NCBI GenBank assembly: GCA_012270865.1
Contig: JAAXHL010000037.1
Coordinates: 59,250 to 123,249, forward strand
DNA: 64,000 nucleotides
Source of the DNA: Candidatus Poribacteria bacterium
GTDB lineage: Bacteria > Poribacteria > WGA-4E > WGA-3G
Reading direction: 5' to 3'
Below are positions 49,820 to 58,255 of this stretch, piece by piece. The notes under the pieces are model-generated. The model was not told the origin of the DNA. It saw only the letters and a program-made list of their open reading frames with translations, and did not search any database. How positions within the stretch are numbered: position 1 is the stretch's first letter; every line of letters starts with the position of its first letter. Made by a program: the position numbers and the translations under genes.

Positions 49820-51013
49820 TCAAGTACGCCAAAAGGTTGACGCTTCCGTGGGTTGATAGGCGATGTCGAGATGCGGTGTCTCTTGTCTTGTGCTATCGGC
49901 GAAAAGGCTATCAACGCCTGCTGCAACGAGCCCTGTCGTCAAAAGCGTCCGTTCAACGGGATAGGTTGCCTCGCCTGTCAGGAACATCTGTTCAATATTG
50001 TTAACCAAGGGTGAAAAGAAGTTCGCCAACGTCGTCCGTGCGGGTGGCATCGGGAGATACATCTGCGTTGAAAGGGTTTCATCGCCTGAACCGATATATG
50101 CAGCGAAGTTGAAATCTTGGACTAATCCGTTCATCAGAATCATTGTAGATTTCAATCCGTCGTTGTGTTCATATTGATAAGCGATGGGGTCTTTCACGAC
50201 CTCCTTTAGTTCGTCTAACGTCGGAAACGGATTGTTGAACCCCGGACGTGAGGGTGTGAGCGTATGACTCCGACAAAGAGCAGTTTCAAAGAGTTCTCGC
50301 GACCAGAGCTCCGTATGATGTGCTTGCCAGAACGCGTCGCCGCGGTACGCCTGCAGCCATTTCACACCGCTCTCACCACCTTCACGTCGTTCCACCATAC
50401 ATTGCAAGGTTTCCAGCGCATGGAAATCGTAGCTATCCACACCGCCGTAGCCGACGCACACCGCCTCGGAGACCGGAACACCGAGCGGCATATCAATAGA
50501 AGGCGTGCGCCACGTAACGGGTAGCGAGGAGCCTGCCATGAATGCGAAGTCCATATCTTGGGAGATGTCGTACATCTCGCGCGCCCACTCCCAGTTCCAT
50601 GAGAGATGTTTATCGTTGAATACTGGCGCGCCGCGTCCACTGCGTTCAAACACCTCAGCCATCTGCATGAAATGTTCATAACGCGGATAGAGGCGTTGTC
50701 CCTTCTCGTTAGATGGATATTCACCGTGTTCGCCGATGAGGAGAACACCGTCAACAGCCAATTCCTCGCCACCGAGGGTGAGTGCCTCCGCGATTGTGGG
50801 GTATCCTTTCACTGTCGGGAAACGTTCCAGTCTATCGCGGCTGATGTCGTTGTCTTTGACCTGTTCGACGTGCAGAGAAACGAGGTCCATCGGTGGATAG
50901 TGGTGTCGGCTATTCCACCCGTAGCCTTCCAAGAACCGGTCAACGATATGCTGCGCGTGTGCGTATTTATGATAAATCGTCGCAATCGCAGCGATTTTAG
51001 GTCGTTTTTCCAT
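49820..51013 (-). CDS. uncharacterised protein, paralogue of 47871
   Basis: 397 residues from the ATG at 51013 (GGAGGAAGG just upstream). Shares with the paralogue IAAIATIYHKYAHAQHIVDR, VLLIGEHGEYPSNEKGQRLY, PVFNDKHLSWNW, AFMAGSSLPVTWRTPSIDMP and the HNDGLKSTMILMNGLVQDF segment. Identity is roughly 45% by eye. No signal peptide or membrane helix. Family not recognised. Confidence 0.85.
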   Translation of the reverse strand: MEKRPKIAAIATIYHKYAHAQHIVDRFLEGYGWNSRHHYPPMDLVSLHVEQVKDNDISRDRLERFPTVKGYPTIAEALTLGGEELAVDGVLLIGEHGEYPSNEKGQRLYPRYEHFMQMAEVFERSGRGAPVFNDKHLSWNWEWAREMYDISQDMDFAFMAGSSLPVTWRTPSIDMPLGVPVSEAVCVGYGGVDSYDFHALETLQCMVERREGGESGVKWLQAYRGDAFWQAHHTELWSRELFETALCRSHTLTPSRPGFNNPFPTLDELKEVVKDPIAYQYEHNDGLKSTMILMNGLVQDFNFAAYIGSGDETLSTQMYLPMPPARTTLANFFSPLVNNIEQMFLTGEATYPVERTLLTTGLVAAGVDSLFADSTRQETPHLDIAYQPTEASTFWRT

Positions 51014-51131
51014 CCTTCCTCCTTTAGATTTCACGGCGGGTTCATTTAATTCTAAAATCTACCGTATTTCAGCCCTAATTAGCCTTGGCACTTCAATCGC
51101 GTTGGCAGACAGTTCAAGCATAATCGCAAGG

Positions 51132-52178
51132 TTATAGGATTGCCATTTCAACGTTATCGAAGTTGCGCCGGTAGTATTTCATATACTGTACTTTTTTTTC
51201 AAGTGCTTCTATAACGGCGGTACTGAAATTTACTTTTTCAAATTTTTGCGCACTCCCTAACCCCCCCGGACTGAACACGTTAATTTCCATAAGTTTGTTA
51301 CCTACGATGTCCAATCCTACTAAGAACATTCCGTCTTGCACTAATTTGGGACGAACCATTTCAACGAGTTCTAAAGCCGTATCGGTAATTTCTGCCTGCT
51401 GAATTCGTCCACCGGCGTGAATGTTACTTCTCATGTCGGCACCCCTACGAACACGGTTGAAGGCTGCGTACCTGCGACGATAACGCAACGGTTTACCATT
51501 AAGGACAAATAGACGCATGTCGCCTGCAGCAGCGGCAGGTAGGTACTCTTGAGCGATTACATATCCATCCCGGCTCACAGCGTCAATCATCTGATTGAGA
51601 TTAGGAAGGTCATCAGGTCTAAGCAGGAATACATTTTGTCCACCCGAACCTTGAAGTGGTTTGAGAACAATGGTTCCACCTTGTTCTTTCGCAAAAGTTT
51701 TAATTTCGCAATGGCTCCTTGTGATAAGCGTTCTCGGTCGGACTTCTTCAGGAAAATTTTGGAAGTACATTTTGTTGAGTGCTTTTGCAAGTCCATTGGG
51801 ATCGTTGAGGACAATTACACCATGCCGCATTGCGACTCTTCCAAAGATAAGCCCGGCGTTTTGTGCCCAAGGTCTATGAATTGCATCGTCTGTGGGGTTA
51901 TTACGTAGCAACAAAATATCCAGTTCATCAACGGTAATACGTTCTAATTTTGCCCGGTCACTTTGTAAATCTTTAAAATAAGTTGTATGTGATTTGTAAT
52001 TTCTGCGGGGTGCCATACGCGCTACAGCTCGGATATATTCATCTGCATCATAAGATAGATCTCCTACTGCTATCATCCATGCTTCGTGTCCCATGTTAGT
52101 CGCCTGCATTGCCATCCGAATTGTTGTGTACCCAGCTTGTTCAGTCTTCATGTCATTGACGACAAATCCAATTTTCAT
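51132..52178 (-). CDS. ATP-grasp enzyme, glutathione synthetase-like
   Basis: 348 residues with the GshB-type layout: N-terminal domain (IGFVVNDMKTEQAGYTTIRM), then the ATP-grasp with IVLKPLQGSGGQNVFLL, AGDMRLFVLNGKPLRYRRR and VGLDIVGNKLMEINVFSPGG, giving the Mg and ATP ligands. It probably ligates a small amine to a carboxylate, as in glutathione synthetase, but no gshA is adjacent, so another peptide product is possible. GAGGAGCGAT precedes the ATG. Confidence 0.8.
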   Translation of the reverse strand: MKIGFVVNDMKTEQAGYTTIRMAMQATNMGHEAWMIAVGDLSYDADEYIRAVARMAPRRNYKSHTTYFKDLQSDRAKLERITVDELDILLLRNNPTDDAIHRPWAQNAGLIFGRVAMRHGVIVLNDPNGLAKALNKMYFQNFPEEVRPRTLITRSHCEIKTFAKEQGGTIVLKPLQGSGGQNVFLLRPDDLPNLNQMIDAVSRDGYVIAQEYLPAAAAGDMRLFVLNGKPLRYRRRYAAFNRVRRGADMRSNIHAGGRIQQAEITDTALELVEMVRPKLVQDGMFLVGLDIVGNKLMEINVFSPGGLGSAQKFEKVNFSTAVIEALEKKVQYMKYYRRNFDNVEMAIL

Positions 52179-52600
52179 ATCGCTCCTCTTGATAATATTG
52201 TAGACTGATGTTTTTTGTGCAGTGTATCTAATTTTTTACGAAATAAGTCGTTTTGGACTTGCAAAAAGTGAGAAAAAAGTGCGATAAACCCTTGAAAATA
52301 AAGGGTTTTCATGCATATAATATAAATAAAAAAATAGGGGGTTACAGCCCGCTTATTGAAACCTGAAGGTAGAGTTGATTTTTGCGGATTCACACTTATC
52401 TGATTATTGTATCAGAATCTAAGAGAAAAAAGCAACCCGTTTTAAGAAATAGGCCAGGACGATTTAGTTTTCGGTTTTTCGTCCAATTTTAGACATCCAG
52501 ACCCGGTAGGTGCGGTTGGGAAACTACACCGGGACGCGATTAGGAGATTTCGCCTAATGGACTGGTATGATAGCGATACAGAGATCACTTTTCTGGGCAG
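52179..52600. other. gene-free interval between gshB-like and apt genes
   Basis: A/T-rich. AAACCCTT-GAAAATA-AAGGGTTT (52286-52308) and ATTAGG...CCTAAT (around 52540-52558) are simple hairpins. GTAGGTGCGGTT...CTACACCGGG near 52510-52536 resembles the internal palindrome of the MITE-like elements. No convincing gene; a 72-codon minus frame at 52175-52393 lacks protein-like character. Confidence 0.5.
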
Positions 52601-53116
52601 CTAAAATTCAAAGATAGAAAAGATTGGTAAATTCCCGATCTTTTCTCGCCCGTTGAGTTCGGTAAGTTCTATTAAGAGGGCAATGCCTACAATGTCTCCA
52701 CCGAGTTTTTCAACAAGTTCAATGGTTGCAGCAAGGGTTCCACCGGTTGCCAAGAGATCATCGCATAAAAGTACGCGGCTATCTTTTGGGAAAGCGTCTT
52801 GATGAATAGTTAGTGTGTCGTTTCCGTATTCAAGGTCGTAGGTCACTTGATATGTGTCGTAGGGTAACTTCCCTTTTTTGCGTATAGGAGCAAAGCCTGC
52901 CCCCATCCGATACGCAAGAGCAGAAGCGAAAATGAACCCTCTTGCTTCGGGCCCTGCGATTACGTCAACGGCTGCATCTTTATAATGGTTTGCGTAGACC
53001 TCAATTACAGCGTTGAAGACAGGCGCATTTCCTAAAAGTGGTGTAATATCTTTAAACATAATTCCAGGTTTGGGATAATCGGGTATAGTTCGGATAAATT
53101 TTGATAATTCGTTCAT
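52601..53116 (-). CDS. apt: adenine phosphoribosyltransferase
   Basis: Salvages adenine to AMP with PRPP. 171 residues, normal length. IPDYPKPGIMFKDITPLL is the family N-terminus, AGPEARGFIFASALAYRMG the adenine-binding region, and VLLCDDLLATGGTLAA the PRPP-binding loop. Starts at ATG 53116 after a weak AAGGTT ribosome site. Confidence 0.96.
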   Translation of the reverse strand: MNELSKFIRTIPDYPKPGIMFKDITPLLGNAPVFNAVIEVYANHYKDAAVDVIAGPEARGFIFASALAYRMGAGFAPIRKKGKLPYDTYQVTYDLEYGNDTLTIHQDAFPKDSRVLLCDDLLATGGTLAATIELVEKLGGDIVGIALLIELTELNGREKIGNLPIFSIFEF

Positions 53117-53162
53117 AACCTTATAAAACCTCTTGTTATTTTTATATGGAAATTAGTAGTTT

Positions 53163-53215
53163 CGGACTTACGATAATACCGGTTTTGTTCTGAACATAAC
53201 CTGTTCTTACCATCA
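53163..53215. repeat. solo GGACTTACG end of the MITE-like family
   Basis: CGGACTTACG in the gap between the Cys-rich protein and apt, without a matching right end nearby. Probably a remnant. The rest of the 180-nt gap shows nothing. Confidence 0.35.
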
Positions 53216-53296
53216 AAGGCAATGGAACTCGTAGTTTTATGCTCTTAGATCTGACGAAAGCATTCCTTCCGTGGCAATGACATCAAGAATCTATAT

Positions 53297-53788
53297 CTAC
53301 GGTGACGGTATTGTGGAATCGGCATTTAGCGGTCTTTCAATAAGCACCACTGGTGCCTGACAGCAGTCGCAATTCCCGGGTGCAACTGTGCGGATATAAC
53401 ATGTGTCGCAGTAGTAGTAGAGATCGTGGAGAACGCCGTCACGGACAGACAGAAAACGGGTTACCTCCAGCAACTGCGTTTTCGGGAAGACCCGACCCTT
53501 GATGACCAAGTCCTTTTCATGCAATCGCTCGTCAACAAAGAGTGCCTCGGCTAACGATGTCCGTAGGAGCGTGTAGTATTCGCCTTTCTCGGTCTTGATG
53601 CCATATAGATGCGTGTGATTACCGAAGAGTTCTACGTTATAGTGTGTATGCATCTCCTCCGCTAAGCAGACGACTTTGCCACTGAGTTCCACATTTTTCG
53701 GTTCAGGCTTTTCGGCTGGCGGTTTCGCACCAACCATCAGTAGGACGAGAATAATGAACAGTGGTGATAACCGTTTGAAACTACGCAT
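53297..53788 (-). CDS. secreted Cys-rich protein of unknown function
   Basis: 163 residues from the ATG at 53788, with GGAGG 8 nt upstream. Signal peptide LSPLFIILVLLMVGA, then a beta-rich domain (VELSGKVVCLAEEMHTHYNV, DLVIKGRVFPKTQLLEVTRF) resembling a small OB-like fold, and a C-terminal YYCDTCYIRTVAPGNCDCCQ with a C-x2-C...C-x-C-C pattern that may bind metal. Its first 8 nt overlap the end of the PhyH gene, so translation is coupled. Confidence 0.75.
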   Translation of the reverse strand: MRSFKRLSPLFIILVLLMVGAKPPAEKPEPKNVELSGKVVCLAEEMHTHYNVELFGNHTHLYGIKTEKGEYYTLLRTSLAEALFVDERLHEKDLVIKGRVFPKTQLLEVTRFLSVRDGVLHDLYYYCDTCYIRTVAPGNCDCCQAPVVLIERPLNADSTIPSP

Positions 53789-54662
53789 CGTTTTCCTCCT
53801 TTGCCCAGCGATTTGGACCGGGACCGGGTTGATGTTCATCACGAATGCGCTTGAATTCTTCAGGTGTGGTAACAATATCTTCGGGGTGCAGTCGGCTCCG
53901 AGCAAGGAAACCGGCTTCCGGTTGATAGCCGGTCGGTTTCGCCGCATCCTGATACCGTGAATCAACGCTCCATCTGACTTGGTTGCTGATATTGGGGATG
54001 GAGCGATGCGGTGTTAGGTTGGTCAGCAGCAGGACACTGCCGAACTTGACAGGAACGACTACCGGTTCAACTTCGGGCAATGCCTCATCTGGTATTTCAA
54101 GATAAAAACGTTCAGAGTGCCGATGTCGGAAAACACCCTTTTGATGGACACGCGGGATGACTTCCATGCATCCGTTCTCAACGGTCGCATCTATTAGCGG
54201 AATCCAGATCGTGAGTTGTAAGACTGTGTCGCATTTAGGTTCCATATAACCCGCATCCTGATGCCACGGGACGAGGGTACGATCGTGTTCGGGGAGTTTC
54301 GGACGGACGCGGTATGCCGGGTGACACATAATCTCCGGTCCGACGAGTGATTCGGCGATGTTGAGAAGCTTCGGATTAATGAGCAGATCGAAGAGTGCTG
54401 GACCCGTGTGTGCGCCGCTAAACACCTTCTGAAATACGACTGGCGATTGCTCCGTAATTTTTGCCAAACGGGTATCAAACCCTTCCGTTTTGAATTCGGA
54501 ATCAATCTCACCTTTTGCGTGGAGTTCCGATGCACCCGTATCAACAATTTCTTTAAACTCCTCAATCAATGGGTTTAGATCGTCTGGCGAAAGCGCATCT
54601 TCAATCAACAAATAGCCGTTTTCATTAAAATTTTGGATTTGGGAATCAGTTAATACTTTCAT
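53781..54662 (-). CDS. phytanoyl-CoA dioxygenase family protein
   Basis: 293 residues. VPWHQDAGYMEP provides HxD, LLTNLTPHRSIPNISNQVRW the distal His and the Arg. MEVIPRVHQKG replaces the usual PGSH word. The ATG at 54662 (MKVLTDSQIQNF) follows GAGAGG by 5 nt; an alternative ATG at 54674 overlaps the upstream VOC stop as ATGA. It is in a tight operon with the VOC and MBL genes. Confidence 0.9.
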   Translation of the reverse strand: MKVLTDSQIQNFNENGYLLIEDALSPDDLNPLIEEFKEIVDTGASELHAKGEIDSEFKTEGFDTRLAKITEQSPVVFQKVFSGAHTGPALFDLLINPKLLNIAESLVGPEIMCHPAYRVRPKLPEHDRTLVPWHQDAGYMEPKCDTVLQLTIWIPLIDATVENGCMEVIPRVHQKGVFRHRHSERFYLEIPDEALPEVEPVVVPVKFGSVLLLTNLTPHRSIPNISNQVRWSVDSRYQDAAKPTGYQPEAGFLARSRLHPEDIVTTPEEFKRIRDEHQPGPGPNRWAKEENDA

Positions 54663-54670
54663 AACGCCTC

Positions 54671-55090
54671 TCATATTTGGACAAGTTCAATTAGAATGCC
54701 ATCGGGGTCTGGGGCACACGCAACACCCGCAGCATCTGGCGCGCTTATCGGTTCAGATAGAAATTCAACACCGTTTTGTTTCAGGTTTTCGACAGTCTGC
54801 TGCATATCGTCCACAAAAAAGGTAAGCCAACGGACACCTGCTGAGAATTCATCTGTCGGTTTCGGCGGTGGCGATTCGATCTCCATCAGCTTGATGAGCG
54901 TGTTGCCTGCCTTAAGCCGAACCTGCCGAAATCCGGTCGGTGCAAGTCCTACGTCGCGGGCAAGAGCGTCCGGTATTTCTAAGTCCAACACAATCTCAAA
55001 ACCCAACTTGTTGTGATAGAAGTCCAGCGATGCCGCAAAATCGCTACAGGTAATAGCGATGTCAACAGTCGGATGTGATAAATTTAGCAC
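54671..55090 (-). CDS. VOC / glyoxalase-bleomycin resistance family protein
   Basis: 139 residues with the beta-alpha-beta-beta-beta pairs of the vicinal oxygen chelate fold: VDIAITCSDFAASLDFYHNKLGF at the N-terminus and GVRWLTFFVDDMQQTVENLK starting the second module, ending APDPDGILIELVQI. Potential metal ligands include the N-terminal Asp3-region and the C-terminal Glu. Function unknown. It starts 6 nt after the MBL gene. Confidence 0.87.
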   Translation of the reverse strand: MLNLSHPTVDIAITCSDFAASLDFYHNKLGFEIVLDLEIPDALARDVGLAPTGFRQVRLKAGNTLIKLMEIESPPPKPTDEFSAGVRWLTFFVDDMQQTVENLKQNGVEFLSEPISAPDAAGVACAPDPDGILIELVQI

Positions 55091-55096
55091 GGGTTT

Positions 55097-56944
55097 TTAA
55101 CCTCCTGTGAGAACGAAGATCGCTTCTCGAAATTGACCAAGCGGACGTGCGTTATAGGTGATGTCTACGGGGATAACAACTCGCCCTGATGCTGTGTAGG
55201 GGTTGGGTAACCCAAACCCTACTGGGATCGGAATAGAAAAACCGAAGCCTCCGGATGCCCTCGGTGGAATTGTTGTCTCTGCGGGAGCGATTTCCATACC
55301 CCATGATGTGGGAAGCACTGGTTGCGCGGTTGCTGTGCGCGGTTTGTATGAATGGTTCGTTACCTCTACACGCAATTGTGCCGTTCCGCCGGGTGCAACT
55401 TCTTGTTCATAAGGATAGCAGCATATCCAGTGTTCATCCATTCCATAGTTGGCGTGGTCCCAAGGGAAGAGTTCGGTATAGCATTTTTCACGTTCAGCGA
55501 GTGTGTCGAGCATGCACGCAATTTCGGCATCAGTAAAATCAAACGCCGGATCGACATGGCAGTTAAAAATATGCGTCGGCTTGAGTTCCTGAATTAGACG
55601 CAGACATTTTTCGTAGCCGACATCCGCACCGAGCAGATTCCGATTGCCGGAGCAGTAGTCGTCAATCCCTGCCATTGTGAAAGAATCGCCGGAAAAGAAC
55701 ATCCGCACACCGTGTCCTTCAACGAGCAACCCACCGTGATAATAGGTTTGACCGGGAAAATGGTATGCTGTCATCGTGAACTCATTCCACTGCCACGAAT
55801 CGCTGTCATGCGTGATGCGATCCACCCGCGTAACAGAAGGCGAAATACACGGCAGCCGGAAGCCGATCGGATTCGTGATGACTTGTGCAACAACCCTATC
55901 GGTGATCGTTTCACACGGAAAAGTCTCCTGAAATTCAGGGATCGCGTTAACATGGTCGTCGTGGTAGTGCGTTACCCAGAATTGCGTGACTTCCGAAACT
56001 TCGCCGTCTGCTTGTAGTTGTTGAATCTGTTTGATGACATTCGGCGAACCACAATCCATCACAAACGTTTCACCTGTCTCGGAGATAATCAGCCACGTTG
56101 TGCCGAAATGGCGTAGGAATTCGGGTGGCGGTTTGCCCTCTCGGATCGGCATGTGTCCAGGGTGTCCTTCAAACTCGGCAAAGAGTTGTGGAAAGTAGTG
56201 TCGGAGTGCGGAGATTGACACATATTTATCGTAGCAGTATGTCAACCGTTCTAAAAGCGCGTCAATTGCCTTATCAGGGTCGTTCATCACAACGCCGTGG
56301 GTCGGGATAAGCGCAGTCGGTGATGCCTGACGCACCTTTTCGAGACTCCCCTTGAGTTCATCGCGCGCACCGAGAAACCCGTGATAGTCGCTGGTCTGCT
56401 GTCCTTTCTGTAGGCTATAGAGTTCCCATAACTGACCTTCATCGTAGATGAGATCGCCGGTAAAGGCGAAGCGTTTGCCATCAACATCAATGAGGTAGGT
56501 GACACTGCCATCGGTGTGTCCCGGTGTTTCGAGGACTGTCAGCGATGCTGAACCCCACGCAATCTGCGCACCCTCGGTATACGTATCTGTCACGCGGATA
56601 GCGTCGGCACGCATCAGGTTGTGTGGATGGTAGTTGTAGAGGTGCCATCGGTACTGTGGATCGTTCCAAAAGGTTTCAACTTCGGCAAACCAAGGAGCCT
56701 CTTTTGCTGGCACCCCAACACGGATATTCTCAGCTATCGGGAAGCCGGGTGTGTTATCGCGATGGTGGTGCGTAAAGAGGAGCAGCTCAGCGTTTGTGAT
56801 ACCGAGTTCTGTGAGTGTCGTATTGAAAGTTGGATCACCTGGATCAATGAGGAGCGCGTGGTCTCCATCACGGAGAATACCTGTGTTCACATGTCCGTGA
56901 TGGACGTATAGGTGTTCGCTGAGTTTAGAAAAGTTGGGTTTCAT
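55097..56944 (-). CDS. tandem metallo-beta-lactamase-fold hydrolase
   Basis: 615 residues with two consecutive MBL domains. Domain 1 (1-250) has LLLFTHHHRDNTPGF, where the usual HxHxDH ends in Asn, plus GHTDGSVTYL and AFTGDLIYD. Domain 2 (270-510) has the full FWVTHYHDDHVNA motif, GGLLVEGHGVRMFFSGDS and IFNCHVDPAF. The last 100 residues form an Ig-like NEW3/CARDB-type beta domain (LRVEVTNHSYKPRTATAQPV). No signal peptide is evident. Domain 2 is probably catalytic; domain 1 may have lost one zinc. It is 3 nt from the upstream lectin gene. Confidence 0.88.
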   Translation of the reverse strand: MKPNFSKLSEHLYVHHGHVNTGILRDGDHALLIDPGDPTFNTTLTELGITNAELLLFTHHHRDNTPGFPIAENIRVGVPAKEAPWFAEVETFWNDPQYRWHLYNYHPHNLMRADAIRVTDTYTEGAQIAWGSASLTVLETPGHTDGSVTYLIDVDGKRFAFTGDLIYDEGQLWELYSLQKGQQTSDYHGFLGARDELKGSLEKVRQASPTALIPTHGVVMNDPDKAIDALLERLTYCYDKYVSISALRHYFPQLFAEFEGHPGHMPIREGKPPPEFLRHFGTTWLIISETGETFVMDCGSPNVIKQIQQLQADGEVSEVTQFWVTHYHDDHVNAIPEFQETFPCETITDRVVAQVITNPIGFRLPCISPSVTRVDRITHDSDSWQWNEFTMTAYHFPGQTYYHGGLLVEGHGVRMFFSGDSFTMAGIDDYCSGNRNLLGADVGYEKCLRLIQELKPTHIFNCHVDPAFDFTDAEIACMLDTLAEREKCYTELFPWDHANYGMDEHWICCYPYEQEVAPGGTAQLRVEVTNHSYKPRTATAQPVLPTSWGMEIAPAETTIPPRASGGFGFSIPIPVGFGLPNPYTASGRVVIPVDITYNARPLGQFREAIFVLTGG

Positions 56945-56947
56945 TTT

Positions 56948-58225
56948 TTAATGAGCCTCTGGTGTGGAATCTGGCAAAGACAAACCGTCCTTCTCAAGGA
57001 TTGCCATGCGTGCGGCTTTCGGATGCTCGGCAGGCTTCCATTTTCCTATTTCCCCACCCCAAGCCCAATCAGACATGATAACGAGATCTCTTTGATCTTC
57101 TTCCCAGCGTTGATCTTCATCTTCAAAGCCTAACAACTTAAGAAAAATAGGTGGTTCACTCATAAACCGATCATCTTCATCGTCCTGTTTCCAGTTGGTA
57201 TATGCAAAGGGTTCCCCAGTGTCCCACTGCCACTCGCCCTCTTTTACAACATCTGTTAAACCGATCCAATAGGGACCGGTTCCGAAGACGGCTTCGAGCC
57301 ATATCTGTTCTGCCTCGCTCGTAATCGTAACCAGATGTGCCTCTTCATCATCAGCTTTGGCTTGCGCATCTTCTCGGTCCTCGCAGTCAATCCATTTGTA
57401 TGCATGTCCGTTTGCTGGATTTATGATCCATACCCCCGGAACATAAGCGATATTTAATGGGTGAAACAGATGTCGCCTTTTGGGTTCCTCAGACGGCGAT
57501 TCGGAAAAATCGGTGGCATTGCCATCAAGGGTCAATACGACACCTTCGTGCGGTTCACCCACTTCAACGATAAAAGGCACCGATGCTGCGGAAAGCCCGA
57601 GATGGTTAAGGGACAGCATGTAGATTCCGGGGGTGTTTGTCATGTGTACAAAGTTTCCATCTGCATCCGTCTGAAAGGAACGGTTGAAGCCAAAACCGCC
57701 TGTTCCATCTATCCCTAAAGGATCAATGTTAACTTTAATGGACGTGTTCGCAAGCGGTTCACCGTTTTTGAAAACGATTCTGCCTCGAACAATCAATTGA
57801 CGTTCCATGATAACTTCTACGTCCTTGATATCGGTCCCGGGTTCAATACCAAAAGTAGCACTCCGAGAGGAATCATGCAAGAAGCTTGGATAGAATGTCA
57901 GGCTCCCGAACTTAATCGCTCGGACCTGAGTGTGGTTTGAACGAAACGAACCCTTTGCCATCATCGGATTACGAAGTACACTCAGTCCGGTTTGGCTTGG
58001 CGTGACTTTGTCGAAAACGAACCGTCCTTCTGAATCGGTTTCCGCTGCTGATATTTGCAGCATCATCGTTGCGCCGACAACTGCTTCGCCTTCCGCAGTG
58101 ATAACACGCCCGGACAACGTTGTAGGTTTCTCCTCAGCGTTCCCGTGAGATGCGAAGGCAAAACTCAACACAATGAGCCCTGTTAGCAACTTAAAGGTGT
58201 GTTGTGTGAAACGAAAACCTGTCAT
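56948..58225 (-). CDS. secreted protein with carboxypeptidase-regulatory-like and C-type lectin domains
   Basis: 425 residues. Signal peptide (FKLLTGLIVLSFAFASHGNA). Residues 33-230 hold carboxypeptidase-regulatory-like beta modules (TLSGRVITAEGEAVVGATMM; IVRGRIVFKNGEPLANTSIK). Residues 270-420 are a C-type lectin-like domain: HAYKWIDCEDREDAQAKA, AHLVTITSEAEQIWLE, YWIGLTDVVKEGEWQWDTGE and FAYTNW. Only few Cys residues are present, so the disulfides of animal lectins are mostly missing. Paralogous to the gene at 58256. Probably exported and surface-acting. Confidence 0.88.
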   Translation of the reverse strand: MTGFRFTQHTFKLLTGLIVLSFAFASHGNAEEKPTTLSGRVITAEGEAVVGATMMLQISAAETDSEGRFVFDKVTPSQTGLSVLRNPMMAKGSFRSNHTQVRAIKFGSLTFYPSFLHDSSRSATFGIEPGTDIKDVEVIMERQLIVRGRIVFKNGEPLANTSIKVNIDPLGIDGTGGFGFNRSFQTDADGNFVHMTNTPGIYMLSLNHLGLSAASVPFIVEVGEPHEGVVLTLDGNATDFSESPSEEPKRRHLFHPLNIAYVPGVWIINPANGHAYKWIDCEDREDAQAKADDEEAHLVTITSEAEQIWLEAVFGTGPYWIGLTDVVKEGEWQWDTGEPFAYTNWKQDDEDDRFMSEPPIFLKLLGFEDEDQRWEEDQRDLVIMSDWAWGGEIGKWKPAEHPKAARMAILEKDGLSLPDSTPEAH

Positions 58226-58255
58226 AACGAATATTCCCTTATAGCGTAGGCGTGG

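Noticed and set aside
52286-52308. AAACCCTT/AAGGGTTT as a terminator or attenuator of the ATP-grasp gene
   Set aside because: A/T-rich, position relative to the promoter unknown, and no U tract in the useful direction.
52175-52393. 72-codon minus-strand frame upstream of the ATP-grasp gene
   Set aside because: No ribosome site, no recognisable domain, low-complexity A/T-rich sequence.
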